Assembly: GCF_963678635.1 (NCBI RefSeq)
Contig: NC_087069.1
Location: forward strand, 54,356,928 to 54,420,927
DNA: 64,000 bases
Direction: 5' to 3'
Source of the DNA: Symsagittifera roscoffensis
Lineage: Eukaryota > Xenacoelomorpha > Acoela > Convolutidae
The translations under genes were made by a program, and so were the position numbers. The notes under the pieces were generated by a model, which searched no databases, had not been told where the DNA came from, and saw only the letters and a program-made list of their open reading frames with translations. Position 1 is the first letter of the stretch; the number at the start of each line of letters is the position of its first letter. Below, piece after piece: positions 24,401 to 35,661 of this stretch.

Positions 24401-27400
24401 TTTGAAGCGCGCTGTTTAGGTTTTTTTAGTGTTTAAATTTTCAAATCGTTTTTTTTGAACTATTAGCAATGTTGAACAAGACTGCTGGTTACAAGGGAAG
24501 TTTTCATTGTTTTGACTACACTTTTTGTCTATGAAATAGTGTTAGTTTATAAAGTATCGTTGATTTTTCAAAAAAAAAACTTCTTTCAGATTGGCTTTTT
24601 TACTCTCAACATCACGCGCGCTTATGTAAAGCACAACGTGCTAAAATATTTGATTTTTCACCAGCAACGCTCTTTTGCAAATGTTATAGGCTTTGAAAAT
24701 GCCAATTGCCAATCATTGACGTGCTATGTAATCTGTTGTTTTATTGCGTAAACGGCAAAATTACCCGGCTCAGAAAACTTTCCAAAATAATTAAGGCTAA
24801 TTAATTGGTCTTTTTCATTGGTTTTTACATCTCGTAATCTATGAAAAAGACCAAACAGTTAGCCTCAGTTCGTTTTGAAATTTTATCTTTGCGGGATTTT
24901 TTGTCGTTTATAAGTCTTAGATTTTTTCGGTCGGTTAGCTGGAATTTCATTCAAAAGAAACAAAGGGTTAGGAGGGTCGAATTTGTTTTAATCCGCCCCT
25001 GGTTCAATAATACCAACTTCATATAAATTTAACTCAATAAGCCAACTTTTCAGCCAACTGACTTATAGTTGTAATTTCTAGGAGTCATTAGTCCTTGATC
25101 GTATTTAAGTTTCTTATGTAGGTCGTGGTTACTTTTTTTCGTTTTTTAGGAAGAATCTGAAATTTTTTTCAGTTTCAGCTTTAATTTTTTGCTGTTTGAT
25201 TTTATAAGTTCAGTTCATTGCCTTTCTTAACAGGAAGGCAAACTCATTTATTGAGCAACGAAAGTAAAAAAAATTGTCAAAAAACGTGGTGATAAAATTA
25301 AAAGTTCGATAATGGAATTTAATCATCAGATTTTGCAGCGAAATCAAATTTAACCTATGATTCAGTTTTGCAGTTTGGGTTATTTTTATCAAAAAAAAGT
25401 ATCAATCATAATTTTTCTAGAAATTCAAAAAGCTTTCGACTTCTATTATTTTATTTGGAAATTCGAAAGTCACCTATTGTTCTGTTCCTTTGCGTTCCTT
25501 GACTCTTTTTCAACTGTTTGTTGAATATGTTGATTTCATAGCGTTAATTTGAGAATTGGTGTTTCTAACTTGCTACAGATCTGAGTTTGTTAGCTTGCTT
25601 ACACTTGCGAGAGCAAGTTTCTGGTTATCGGGAACTTGACGTTTCTCCCGTAAACAACTTTTCTTACAAATCTGTAAAAAAGTGAACTTGCTTTGTCATT
25701 GCACCTTACAATATTCCAGGCTTCTGCCAAGAGACTTAGTTTAGGGTTAACGCGGTTGCCTTAGTACCCTAAGGATTGAGGTTCGTGTCCCTCTGGAAGC
25801 TTTTTTGTCATTATCTTTTGAATTGATTTTTATTCGGGAAAAAATGAATTGTTTGAACAATTCATGCTAAACTAATAGACAAAATTGAGCGCAAATTCAC
25901 GTTCTTACTCTCTATAATACCTTTTTATGTCCATTTTGGACAATTTTCACTGGGATTTTTTGCGAAAAATTTACATAGACTAAGAGCAATTGATCAGAGC
26001 TACCCTCTATGAAACTATCAATATTCAATTTTAAAGACTTACCAATGTAATCCGGCTCTGAAAATTCCAGATTTCCTCGTCTGCACTAAGTTGTGCATCT
26101 TAATGAACTCTTTCTCGAATACCCGGAGTTGATGTTTCTTAGAGGGTAGCTTTGATCATTTGCTCTTGGTCCATGTAAAAATGCGCTGAAAGTCTAAACA
26201 AAGTGTTGTAAAAAATGGACTTTAAAAAGGCATGTTTTAGAGAGTAAAAACGTTTACTTGCGCTTAATTTTGTATAATTGACATCAGTACTGTGATTTTT
26301 CAACTTACCAACTCAGATTTTGATTAATTTGTAGTCGTTTTCCCTGCTATCGGATTCGTCAACTTATTTTGCGTCGTTTGAAGGAAACAATTTGATTGAA
26401 TTGTTAAAAAACAATTCAGGTCTGTTGTGGTGTAAAAGTTTCAACGTTTATTATTTAGTCGGTCAAAATTTCTTTTGGTCTACAGTTTACTATGACTTTT
26501 TTTTCGGCTCAAGGGAAGAGTACCGCATGTTGTCGACATATTAGTGGTCGCTCGAAAAAAAAACTAAAAGATTTTTAGTTTCGGTAGTTTTTTTTCTCGA
26601 CTGGTTTTCTGAAGTTTGGATTTTGTCATTTTTCTATCAAAAAAAAACATTCAATTTTTCAATTATTACTTTTTTCGACTTAGTTAATCCAGTCTTATTT
26701 GTTATTCGCTAGATTCGTCTCTGTGTAAAATTGTCATTTAGTTTTTTAAGTGCTTATGCCTCACCGTTGCTTTTGATGCCACTTACCATTTTCAAAGCTG
26801 TCTGTCTATTTAGATTAAACTTTAGACTTGCTTGAAATCTTTTTTCATTCATCACTTTGTTATACCACTACGAATGATTAAAATGCATGCACTTTATAAT
26901 ACACGTGTTTACAGCATGTGAAAAATATAATAAATGTTACACTTTTTAACTCCAAGTAGAATTAGAGTTATCGTGTGAATAATAAAGATTGAAAGTATAA
27001 ACGTCATTTCAAAGTGTGCTTCTACGTATTAGTTATGATGGCTTACTTGGCAACTTAAATTGCAAACAAAGCACAGATAGAAAATTATATTCAGATTATC
27101 ATGTTTTCAAAAGGACAAAAAAGAGCCTCATTGTCAAAAAATTATCAAGATTACTGGATCGCAATGACAGAAAAAATATTTTACTCTGCTTGATGCTGAG
27201 AAAAGTTCCAAAGAATTGTTCGAATTTTTTTCAACAAAGTTTGCATACATACTTGTTTTTTTTTGGTTTTTGATGTTTCCACAAGTTATCTAAAAACGGT
27301 CTGTAATAATGGTCTTTTCTGGGTTTTTTCATGGACATCAAATATTGGCTAACGACTTTGGTTTTTTGTGTTGAAAGGACTTTAATTTTAACAGAGGACA

Positions 27401-30400
27401 GACTGAAAGTCAAAGTTTTGTCTGCGAGCTTAAAAACTGGTGTCAGTGTCCCCTTCATAAAAAACCTGCAATTTTTTAACGAATTTGCTCACCGAAAAAA
27501 TGGTAATTTCTTGTCCGCGGGTATACTCCAATTAAATGTCATCAACTAAAAAGAGATCAATTCATCTACTCTTGATTGAGCAAGTTTCCAAGACCCTTTA
27601 GCCACGAGGGAAAAGACCAACATAGGAGTTGTACAGCTCATCACGGCGAACCGCTGTTGTGCCCCTGCTTAAGAAATACACGCAATTTTTTGTTTATTTT
27701 TCTGTGCTGGGTATTTTTGCCTCACCCTCAAGGAACGACCACGGATCATGGTGGGCCTCGAACTTCCGACCTTTCGATTGAGAGGCGGAGACGTAACTAC
27801 TTCACCACCGCTCCCCAAAATCGTTTTAGCTGAAATTTTGACCTTGAACAAAATCTTAAAGACCATTAGTTGTCTTTTTTTTCAAAGTCTAGTATCAAAA
27901 AGGTAAATTTGCAGGTTTTTTGCTAAGCGCTTGTACTAATTTTCGAGCTTTTAATGTCAAACTTTTTGTTCCGACAAAACGACTAGTTTTTGCGTAACAA
28001 AACGTCACAAAATGACTAGATTTTGCATAGAATGGGGTTTTCCAGATCATTTCGGGGTTCTAGGTTGGTATCACAAATTAGATTCGAAAAAAAATTCAAA
28101 AAAAAGAGTCGAGAAAATTGGTCTGAAAAGCTGGTTTGCATTTTTCGATATTTTATTTGCTATGATTTACTTTGCTTAGATGCTAATTTTGTTCAGTTGT
28201 TTAATTGCTGAAAAACAACCCGAAGTTCTGGGAACCAATTGTGAAGGTCCTTTCAACCGTCACCTTCTCTTGCATTGATTGTTGACTGCAGTTTAAAAAT
28301 GTTTTAACATTTTTTTCTTAATTATTAATTAGTAACTGCGATTAGTTTATAGAAATACAATACTCGTTTTCTTTTGTAATTAATATTTGTTTGTTTGTGT
28401 AGTGATCAACTGCGGGCCCAGAGAGAAGCTAAAAGACAACAAGCAGTGAATGCAAATCAGGGTGGGGGAGGGGGAGGGGGGTTGAACAGTGCTGAGAGAA
28501 GAAGCGGGTCTCTCACAAACAACAACAACATTCAACAAGGTCATCAACAAGTGGGAGGCCCAAATTCACATAATAACAGTTCTTCTAATTCGCCAGACAA
28601 AATAAACCCAAACAACATCAACTCCATATCGCATTCCAAGGTAAACAGCTTCTGAAATAAATAAGAAACAAAAAAAATTATATGAAAAAAAGACATAGAA
28701 ATGAAATCAAATTTTTACCACCTTTAAAAAGGTCTTTGATATCAACTAAATGAATTACTGGTGCCAGAATTTAGTTCTCTTGGTTTTAAAGATAGCCCTA
28801 ACAATAATTTTTTCGAATAAACTTTTTTGAAAATAGCCCTAACAATAAAAGTATTATTTTTTTGATTTACGGTAATTCAAAAAGTTTCAATTTACGGTAA
28901 TTCAATGGCCTTACAACTTTAACTTCAAAACAAATCCATTTTTGTCAAGTTCTATCGACGCACCAATTTTAATCACCGCGTATTAATTCTTTTGTCTGTT
29001 GAAGTGAATTAATAAGATTAAAATGTCTATAAAATACAGTGACAGACTGTTTGTTGTGCAATGTTTTTGTTTTGTTTTGGACATACGGTTAGAGTATTTA
29101 TTTTAGACTGAATAGTAAAACCGGTACAATACTGAGAAAACAATGAAGGCAACTGAAATTATGACGTTTATTATGTCCAGTTTCATTTTTTCTTGATGAT
29201 TTCATGTTTTTTTTTCCTTTTCAAATACTTGTAAAGTTTCAGGAAACATTTCATTCTTTTTTGAGAATGAATGATTGAACTATTCTGAAGTAAAAGGTAA
29301 CAAAACATATATTTCACCCTAATTATCAATCAAAGCTACGATTCCATTTCTACAATTCCATTGAAGCTTAGATTCCATTAGATTTTCATCGTAATTGATA
29401 AAATCATGCAATCGATCAACTTCATGCTTTCTGTTTTGAATCGAATCACAATTTAGCTTCTGGCTGCTTAAATGAAAGTTTTTTTAAATTTTGATGAATG
29501 TATTTTTTTGATTAATGTAGTTTTTAAAAATCATTCATTTTTTTTTTCAAGCCGTTGCACAAATCGATTCAAAATAATGTTAGCATAATGGTATTTGCAA
29601 GGATTCCTCAAGTCGTTTTGAAGCTATTCGTTTGGAACAAAATGAAAGCAATATAATCAACCAGTTGTTGCGTCGTAAAACGTGTTTTTTTTTAATTTTA
29701 CATGATGATTTATTGAGCTAAAAATTTGATCTAAGCATCAAAGAAAAACAGACTTTAGACACCTAGACTAGAGCTTGGTTTTTACTTTTAGAAAAAGCAG
29801 ACTACGGTTTTAAGTGCGTTAAGTTCTCAAATTTGCATGTTTTTTGGATAGCTCAAATTTGCATGCTTTGAGGAACTTGGATTCGAACCAAGTTCTTTAG
29901 GCAGAGAGGTAAATTTCTTACCTCTACATCAAAGGTTGCGATTAAAATGATTCGATTCTTTGTTCATTCTAAGAAAAACGGAATAGTTTTGTCATTTTTA
30001 ATGATGAGCGAAGAAATGTATTTTGGAGCCAGTGGCTTAGTTCTGTATTTTGATCTGTGGGCGGTTTCTCGTCCTCTGTGCTGCTGTTAGTTACCGTCAC
30101 GAGATCAAAATAGGTTAGAGGTCTCAATAAAAAATGGTAAAATCGAATCTCGACAGGTCTTGGCTTCGCCTTGACTTTTTCTCGACCGGATTTACTGCTT
30201 TTTTGAATCTGGACTCCAACTCTAACTTCGGTGTCGTACAAACTTTATATTACCATTTTTTATTATATTACCATTTTTTTTATATATATTACCATTTTTT
30301 ATTATATTACCATTTTTTGGACACAGTTATCAAAGACACAATATCAGAACACTAGGCGCTCATGAAAAACTTCAAGAAATATACACTCAAGTTTTGGCGT

Positions 30401-33400
30401 CGTAACTAGCTGCATTGCTCATTCGGCGATATTCTAACCAATGATGTCCATTAAAAAAAAATGAAATAATTTTTTTCTTTTAAATTTCAATTATTTGTAA
30501 TGAAAAGTTATGAGCCCACTCAATTTAAATGAAAAATGTTAATTTAAATCGAGCCATAAAAATCGAAAAATATTTCAATTGCTTGATCCGATGCCAAAAC
30601 TTAGTTGACTTATTTCAATTAGTTTCACTTTTCCACGGTAAAAGTAAAATCTAAGTCAGTACGACAAAACTGAACAAGTGTTACAAGTATATGCGCCTGA
30701 AAAATTGCTTTAATATCTTTTTTCAAAGTTGTGAAAAACACCAAAAAATGGCAAAAATAGACATTATAAAATTTAAATTAAAAGAAATTGAAGTGTTTTG
30801 TCTATGAAAAATTTAAATTGATGCCAGCAATTTTTATGATTTTCTTTAACAGTTTTAGTTTAAATTTCATTTTTTTTAAATCGACATCACTATGGCCGAC
30901 TCTTGAAGTTAAGAAAGGCACGATTGAAGCTTGTTTTGAATAAAAGTAGAATCCTCTGAGACATGCCAAAAAGTTTCCCACCTATAAACAGGATTGCAAT
31001 CAAATGCCAAATGAGTCATAATTTCATTGACCCGATAGCCGATAAGCTAGTCATTTGATGTCCTAATTTGTTTTCATGAAAACTTGATCGGCATGCAATT
31101 TTTATACTTTAGAAATTTTATTAGGGTTGTCTTTTGCTAACTGAACTAAACTAAATAGTTTCTTGACTTGAAATACCAAACTACTCCAAAATTTTGTTAC
31201 TAAAATTTTTAGTCGCAATATCGTTTTTGTTCTCCAGCAATTGTTGCCAAAAGTAATTTTATCGAAATTATCTCAAATTATTTGGATGCGCAACCAAAAA
31301 TTTCAAAAATTGTTTTTGTTTTCTGATGGGTCACCGTTTGTTTTCTGTGAAACTTTGCGGTGAAAGTATTTTTTTTTCATATATTTTCAAGAAGAATGTT
31401 ATACTTACAATTTTCACAATTTCTCAATTTCAACAAATGAGTGGACCATAGTACAAAAACCATAAGAGAAGGGTTTTTACCAACTGTGTATGTCTTAGAG
31501 ACAAGAAAAGGCAAATTTCTTACATTCGGGAAATTGTATTTTTGGCTCCATTGGAACTTGTTCATTGAAAAATAAACTTGAAACATCGCAGCCAGTTGCA
31601 AATTGATACGTTTGAAAGGCGCACAGTAAGAAATCTATTGATTTTAAGCGAAGTAGAGCTAGCTTTCGGTTTTGGCTCTTCAGTGTTGGATATTTTGTAA
31701 GATTTTTAATTTTACAAAATCGAAGTTTGAGTAATTTTTCCAATTTTTGCTATATTAAGACACTTATTTAGGTCGTACGGTTATTCCTTGCTTTTTTCAC
31801 GTTCAATTAATTGCGCTTTTTTCGCTGTATGCCTTTGATTTCCTTTTATGTTCACCTGCAATTGATTTGCTTAATGGCTGGCAAATTACGCTCTCAGGAA
31901 TGAAAGAGCAAATGGCAACAAAAAACTTGAATTAATATCTCTTATTTCAAAGCAAGAGGTTAAATATCTCAGCGGATAATGCCAGCCTCATCATCCAATT
32001 TCTCAATTAAGGTTAATTTAATCAAAAAAAAATTTGAAATTTCTGTTTTAAAACGTGAAAATTGTCATTGCTCCAAGCTCATTTGTTTTGTCTTTGAAAA
32101 TACATGAGAAAAATATCAGTCTTTTTTGATTTTTTTTGTTTTTCATTCGCACTGTCTAGTGGCTATATTATAGCAAAGAGTATCAAGCCCTAACAAGACC
32201 ATTTCAACGATGAATCATGTGCAATTTTTGTTCATTTAACAAAAGTTCAAAAACAAAGACAGATCGAAATATTAGTTTTAGCGGAATTGTTTGTAAATTT
32301 ACGACATTGGTTAAATTGTGTTGTAAAATTTTGAAAGGCCATCATGCATTTCCATCTCGTTATGTGTAGTCTATGCTGGAACATCATTCGCCGCTCCGCA
32401 GAATTTACAGAAGCTCGTCCTTACAGGTAACTCATTGCACAGCAAGAACAACGGGTTCGGAACGGGGGTGTCCGGCACATAAGACGACAGATCATAAGAC
32501 GACAACCGTGTTGTGACAGGTTTTTAAGACTGACGCTACTAAAAATCCTCCAGTTATTTTTCTGAAAAATTCAAACTGCTTAATATCGAACATTTTAAAT
32601 TTTAGCACTCAGTTGTCGTCTTAATGTCATGTCGTTTTTATTACCTAGCACCCAGAAAGGCGTACCTTGCGATTGCTTGAAGACAGGCCAAATGTAGCTC
32701 ATTTTGATTGTATTCCAATTATCTAATTATCAATGTGTAGTTGGTTAGTTATCACTATGTTGTGTAAATTGATCCTTTCCAAGGAAGGGCTAATAACTGA
32801 TTGACCTCAATCTGATTACCTGTCATCACTAATTTGACCCATCCAGTTATTAATTTTACTTGTAAATGAATGTATGGTCACGCATGCAATTATGAAATGA
32901 AAAGGAATCCTATTTGTCTTATCTTTGACTTCGTTTTTGTCACCTGTCAAACTGACTTTTAAAATCATAGAGTTCATTTTTATGATTCTATTAATAAGTT
33001 GTCATGATTGAATGAACTGATATTAGTTTGATCTTTTTCTGCATCTTTGTGATTCTCTTGGTGTCAAAGGTGTCTTCAAGCAATTGATGAACGTGTGAAA
33101 AACAAATGGTTCAAATTTTCACAAAAATACAAAAAAAAGAAGAAAAAACAAACAATCAAGTGCTGTGTTTGATCAAAACTGAATGTGTTTATGTGCGTTG
33201 CTTCAATTTGTTGATCTTTTTTTAAAAAAAATTAATTGTTCATTCTTGTTAATTTTCAGAAGAAAAACACCAGACACCGGACGGAATTGCAGCCCTTCTT
33301 TGCCTCAAAATATGCAGGGGGAGGAGCAATGAATGGTGCAGCGCCCAATGCTATTGGGGGTGGGGGCACAAATAGTAAACGACTGCAACTCAGCAACAGT

Positions 33401-33631
33401 TTCCTGTCACATACATTCAACCAACCCGCATTCCACGGAACAACCACTAACTCAAAGTACCTTCAAGGCTCCAATCCCGGTGGCGGTGGTTCGAATCCCG
33501 CCGGGATTCAATTACCGTACTTGGGCGGGAACAGCAACAACTATCAAGTGTCGTATCAGAGATATCAGAACGAACTGAAAAAGAAACCCAACACCCTACC
33601 ACAGTCAAACTTGCCCAAAATTGAGGGGTGA
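12308..33631 (+). CDS. MOK: MOK-type serine/threonine protein kinase (RCK/MAK family), 13 exons
   Basis: Exons inferred from GT/AG sites with frame continuity: 12308-12410, 12483-12597, 12953-13042, 13116-13186, 14284-14362, 18135-18269, 18760-18852, 19198-19299, 21582-21761, 23321-23434, 28403-28640, 32370-32426, 33260-33631. The product would be about 582 aa (544 without exon 10). Kinase motifs in order: glycine loop GEGTFSEV, VAVKK lysine, ELMDMNLYELIRG, HRDVKPEN catalytic loop, DFGSCRS, activation loop TEYISTRWYRAPE, then DVWSVGC. ELMDMN, DFGSCRS and the TEY loop are hallmarks of MOK (MAPK/MAK/MRK-overlapping kinase, RAGE-1), a cilium-associated relative of MAK and ICK that phosphorylates Ser/Thr. 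After the kinase domain the tail is Gly/Asn/Ser-rich and probably disordered. Exon 1 is the least certain: its donor GTAGGA is weak, and ATG 12488 in exon 2 is an alternative start. Confidence 0.93.
13187..13217 (+). promoter_or_regulatory. Perfect hairpin at the 5' splice site of MOK intron 4
   Basis: The intron begins GTAACT at 13187. From 13188, TAACTAATTAATT is followed by TTTT and then its exact reverse complement AATTAATTAGTTA (13205-13217). This gives a 13-bp perfect stem with a 4-base loop that contains the splice donor. It could hide the donor in the pre-mRNA. Confidence 0.7.
15782..17333. repeat. Tandem repeat, two units of about 750 bp, in MOK intron 5
   Basis: The anchor TTGTAGGGTTACCGAGT recurs at about 15814-15830, 16560-16575 and 17316-17333. 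The intervening sequence is clearly duplicated: CATCACTGAGAGTT, TTCACCAAGAAGCAC, GGGTAAGAACC and GATCCAATACATCGCGCAGG all occur twice. The third anchor is preceded by short reiterations of GTAGGGTTACC. Both units retain a related plus-strand reading (RVTLAEM then SVTxWKHVIQYIAQ), which has the helix-turn-helix flavour of an IS1016/Merlin or ISXO2-like transposase N-terminus, but this is weak. Composition is less AT-rich than the surrounding intron. Confidence 0.75.
18320..18535 (+). repeat. Dispersed repeat copy (family also at 53.6 and 55.1 kb)
   Basis: Shares TACGAGGCCAAACTG, GGATTCCG, TTCTTTCC, ACACAAAATTGTG and CAGTGCACAGTTT-type blocks, in the same order, with 53567-53760 and 55142-55340. 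It lies in MOK intron 6, just after the exon 6 donor. No terminal inverted repeats or poly(A) are evident. Confidence 0.65.
20255..21260 (+). repeat. Dispersed repeat fragments in MOK intron 8
   Basis: ATTTGTGGTACCTGA occurs near 20288 and 21157. The 21157 copy continues into CACCCGAATACAAAG and TTTTCAATGG, which recur at 57500-57595 in TRPM intron 1. It is an interspersed repeat of unknown class, with copies strongly diverged. Confidence 0.5.
22887..22950 (-). repeat. tRNA-like fragment (B-box) in MOK intron 9
   Basis: The minus strand contains CGGTTCAATTCCC, one base off the Pol III B-box GGTTCGANNCC, preceded at tRNA-like distance by TAGCTAGAGATCATG. No full cloverleaf forms. Most likely a tRNA-derived SINE head or tRNA relic. 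Confidence 0.35.
23321..23434 (+). CDS. MOK: MOK exon 10, in-phase candidate cassette exon
   Basis: A 114-bp exon (38 codons) bounded by GACAG and GTATAAC. It encodes a segment including SELMLLRSNKRSIADFMSTK. Exon 9 and exon 10 both end with the same phase and the same two bases (AG), so exon 9 can join directly to exon 11 without a frame change. It lies between the end of the kinase domain (YLKTLR) and the DQLRAQREAKRQQ helix of exon 11. In other MOK proteins the corresponding helix follows the kinase domain closely, so this exon is probably lineage-specific or alternative. A run of 17 C lies about 33 bases after its donor. Confidence 0.65.
25735..25805 (+). repeat. tRNA-like fragment in MOK intron 10
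   Basis: GGTTGCCTTAGTACCCTAAGGATTG gives an anticodon-arm-like hairpin (CCTTA/TAAGG), followed by GAGGTTCGTGTCCCTC resembling a T arm. It is adjacent to TTTTTTGTC, a possible Pol III terminator. The D arm and acceptor stem are not convincing, so it is not called as a functional tRNA. Confidence 0.3.
27640..27830 (-). repeat. tRNA-derived SINE-like element in MOK intron 10
   Basis: On the minus strand, GCGGTGGTGAAGTAGTTACG carries a good Pol III A-box and AAGTTCGAGGCCC a B-box with one mismatch, 30-40 bases apart, as in tRNA. Downstream (towards lower coordinates) is a non-tRNA body. This head-plus-body organisation is typical of SINEs. No poly(A) tail or target duplication was identified. 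Confidence 0.5.
29868..29945 (-). repeat. tRNA-like element with consensus A- and B-boxes in MOK intron 11
   Basis: The minus strand has the exact B-box GGTTCGAATCC (29879-29889) and an A-box-like TGATGTAGAGG (29921-29931), spaced as in tRNA. CTTGG/CCAAG pairs around the T loop. The acceptor stem does not pair, so it is probably a SINE head or tRNA pseudogene. Confidence 0.45.
30243..30318 (+). repeat. Minisatellite, about four copies of an 18-bp ATTACCATTTTTT unit
   Basis: ATATTACCATTTTTTATT and slight variants follow each other four times in MOK intron 11. Simple sequence; no further function seen. Confidence 0.8.
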
Positions 33632-35468
33632 TTTTTAGAATTAACCCAAAATATATCCCTCGATAAACCTCCAGTTGCCCAATTAGTCCATCCAATTAAG
33701 TTGTCATTTATAACTCTAAAACGACATCAAACATACTGAAAAGTGATCTATAGTTACAGCTACTGAATTGAAATTGTTGCTAATTTGTCTATATTTTGAA
33801 ATTTTGGTTCTCTATTTTTCTATTGTTTTACTTTACAGTACAGAATTCCGGATTGAATGATTTATGTAACATAAATTCACAATTTTGCAGACCCCGTTTT
33901 GAAGAAACAGCCCTATTTTTTTCAATAGCTTTGTTTTTGTTTGGTGGGTGTGTCCCTCTGGAAATCGGAGACAAGCCATCAAACATGTCAAAGCTTGTAC
34001 AAGCCATTTTTCAAATCGTTGCGCAATCCACAAACATTTTTTTCGCCAGCTTTTTGGTGTCGTGGCATCCAAACTGAGTGAATGTAGCGGCTTTCTGTTT
34101 TGTTCCGACTTTCGTAACAAAAATAACGGAATATTTGTGCTCGGGGTGGGTTTTTTTTTTCGTCAGACAAGTTTCGACTTTTTAACTAGACTTTTTGACA
34201 GAATTTTTTTTCTATAAAATTCAAAAGGTATTGTTGTCTTGAGCTCAAATTTGAAAAGATATTTTACCTTTGATCGTTTTTTTTGTAGAGTTATGTGGGT
34301 TTAAAGGTTGCCATTTTGGCCAATTTGGGACAAATAGCGCGCGATATATTTCGCGTCGTTAACACGTAAGCCGGAGATTTAATCAGTCTTATAGATCGTT
34401 CCAAATTGGTTGAAAGAAGCTTATTTGCCATATTTGATTTCTTACAAGGAGCTAAATCTATCTTTTTGTACTTTTAATGGCGTGTGGCGGATAATTTTTA
34501 TAAAAAATGTCAAATTTTAGAAAAAAAATTCATTTTATTTCATTACATTTAATTATTTAATGTACTTTTAATGGCGTGTGGGGGATGATTTTTATAAAAA
34601 ATTTCAAATTTTAGACAAAAAATCATTTTATTACATTTAATTATTTATTGTTTTTACTGCTCCATAAAACCTTAAAAGACAGTCGGAACATTCAGGGCTT
34701 CGCCCTGATACGAGCAGTCTTGTTTTTTTCTGCAAAATGTAGACGTACTCTGCAAGTTGTAAGTGGACTTATAGCGGAGCTAAAAAGCAATTCAAGTGTT
34801 AGAAATTAACAGCTAGCTCTATTGAGCAACGAAGGCGGATCAATTAAGCTTTTGAAGAATTAACCGCGCAATAGTGAAAAAGAGGCTCGAAGCTTAGAAA
34901 TAAGAACCATTGTCAGTGAAATCGCATCACAAATCTTTCACCCTTCTTCAACTGAAATCGTGAATGTGAAACTTTAGCAGCCTGAACAGGCTTTGAAAGT
35001 TCAAAAATAATTCATAAACAGAGATGCCCTTTAAAAAGCTAACTAGAATAAAAATTGCAGCTTGAGAAAATGAACTGGGTTGATAAAAAAGCTTGTTAAA
35101 CATTTTTTTTTGCATGGAAAATTGCTTATCATAAAACATCGAACAATTTTATAGCATAGAAATTTAAAATAATGTTTGCAATCTCATAGTAAAATACCTG
35201 AAATAGTATTTAGACTAAAATACTCTAAATAATAAAAAAGAGTTATCCTAAGGATAGTTTATCCTGAGACAACCTAATTCTCAAAAATAATTTATCCTAA
35301 AAAACTTTAAAACAAAGGTTACAACGATGGCACAAGTAATTGCTCCTGAACGTATAATTTTCTTGTTGCGTATTCCGCAGAAAGAATGCGGACTCCACTT
35401 ACAATTCATGATCCTGCGACAACCCAATCTACTATGTAAATTGTATATATAGCATGTTTTAAGATCCA
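33632..35468. other. Intergenic region between MOK and the env element
   Basis: No exon is supported. Contents are the presumed MOK 3' UTR (polyadenylation site not identified), a block near 34105-34230 that resembles 22530-22620 in MOK intron 9 (both contain AAATAxxxxTGCTCGG and CTTTTTAACxAGAC), and the 93-bp tandem duplication. A TATATATAG box lies at about 35448-35456, just before the element. Confidence 0.5.
34468..34655 (+). repeat. Tandem duplication of about 93 bp downstream of MOK
   Basis: CTTTTAATGGCGTGTGG, followed by ATTTTTATAAAAAAT, CAAATTTTAGA and TTTAATTATTTA, occurs twice head to tail with a few differences. Non-coding. Confidence 0.8.
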
Positions 35469-35472
35469 GCAA

Positions 35473-35661
35473 ACTCAGTTCTCGATTTCGTTGAGTTTGC
35501 TGCTTCAGCAACAGCTTATAGCGATAAATTGTTTGAGCCATTTTTCCGATGAGCGAAATTGCCTTGTTGAAGATTCCGAGACAGATTACTTTTTGGCCTT
35601 GTTGCAGATTCCGCTTAGTTGTTGAACATGAAAATAAAGTTACGAATTTTGAAAAGAAATG
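35473..35661 (+). repeat. Left terminal direct repeat, R-like
   Basis: Starts ACTCAGTTCTCG, containing a TCAGTT initiator, and ends ...GAAAAGAAATG. AATAAA at 35633-35638 lies 23 nt before the end, where RNA cleavage would be expected. It thus looks like a transcript R region. A TATATATAG lies about 20 bp upstream in the flank, which is not duplicated at the right end. The envelope-like ORF starts inside it at ATG 35628. Confidence 0.75.

Noticed and set aside
29868-29945. Functional tRNA gene
   Set aside because: A- and B-boxes are present, but the acceptor and anticodon arms do not pair properly.
34105-34230. Start of a gene with a reading frame shared with 22.5 kb
   Set aside because: Similarity to 22530-22620 is an interspersed repeat; frames differ and contain stops.
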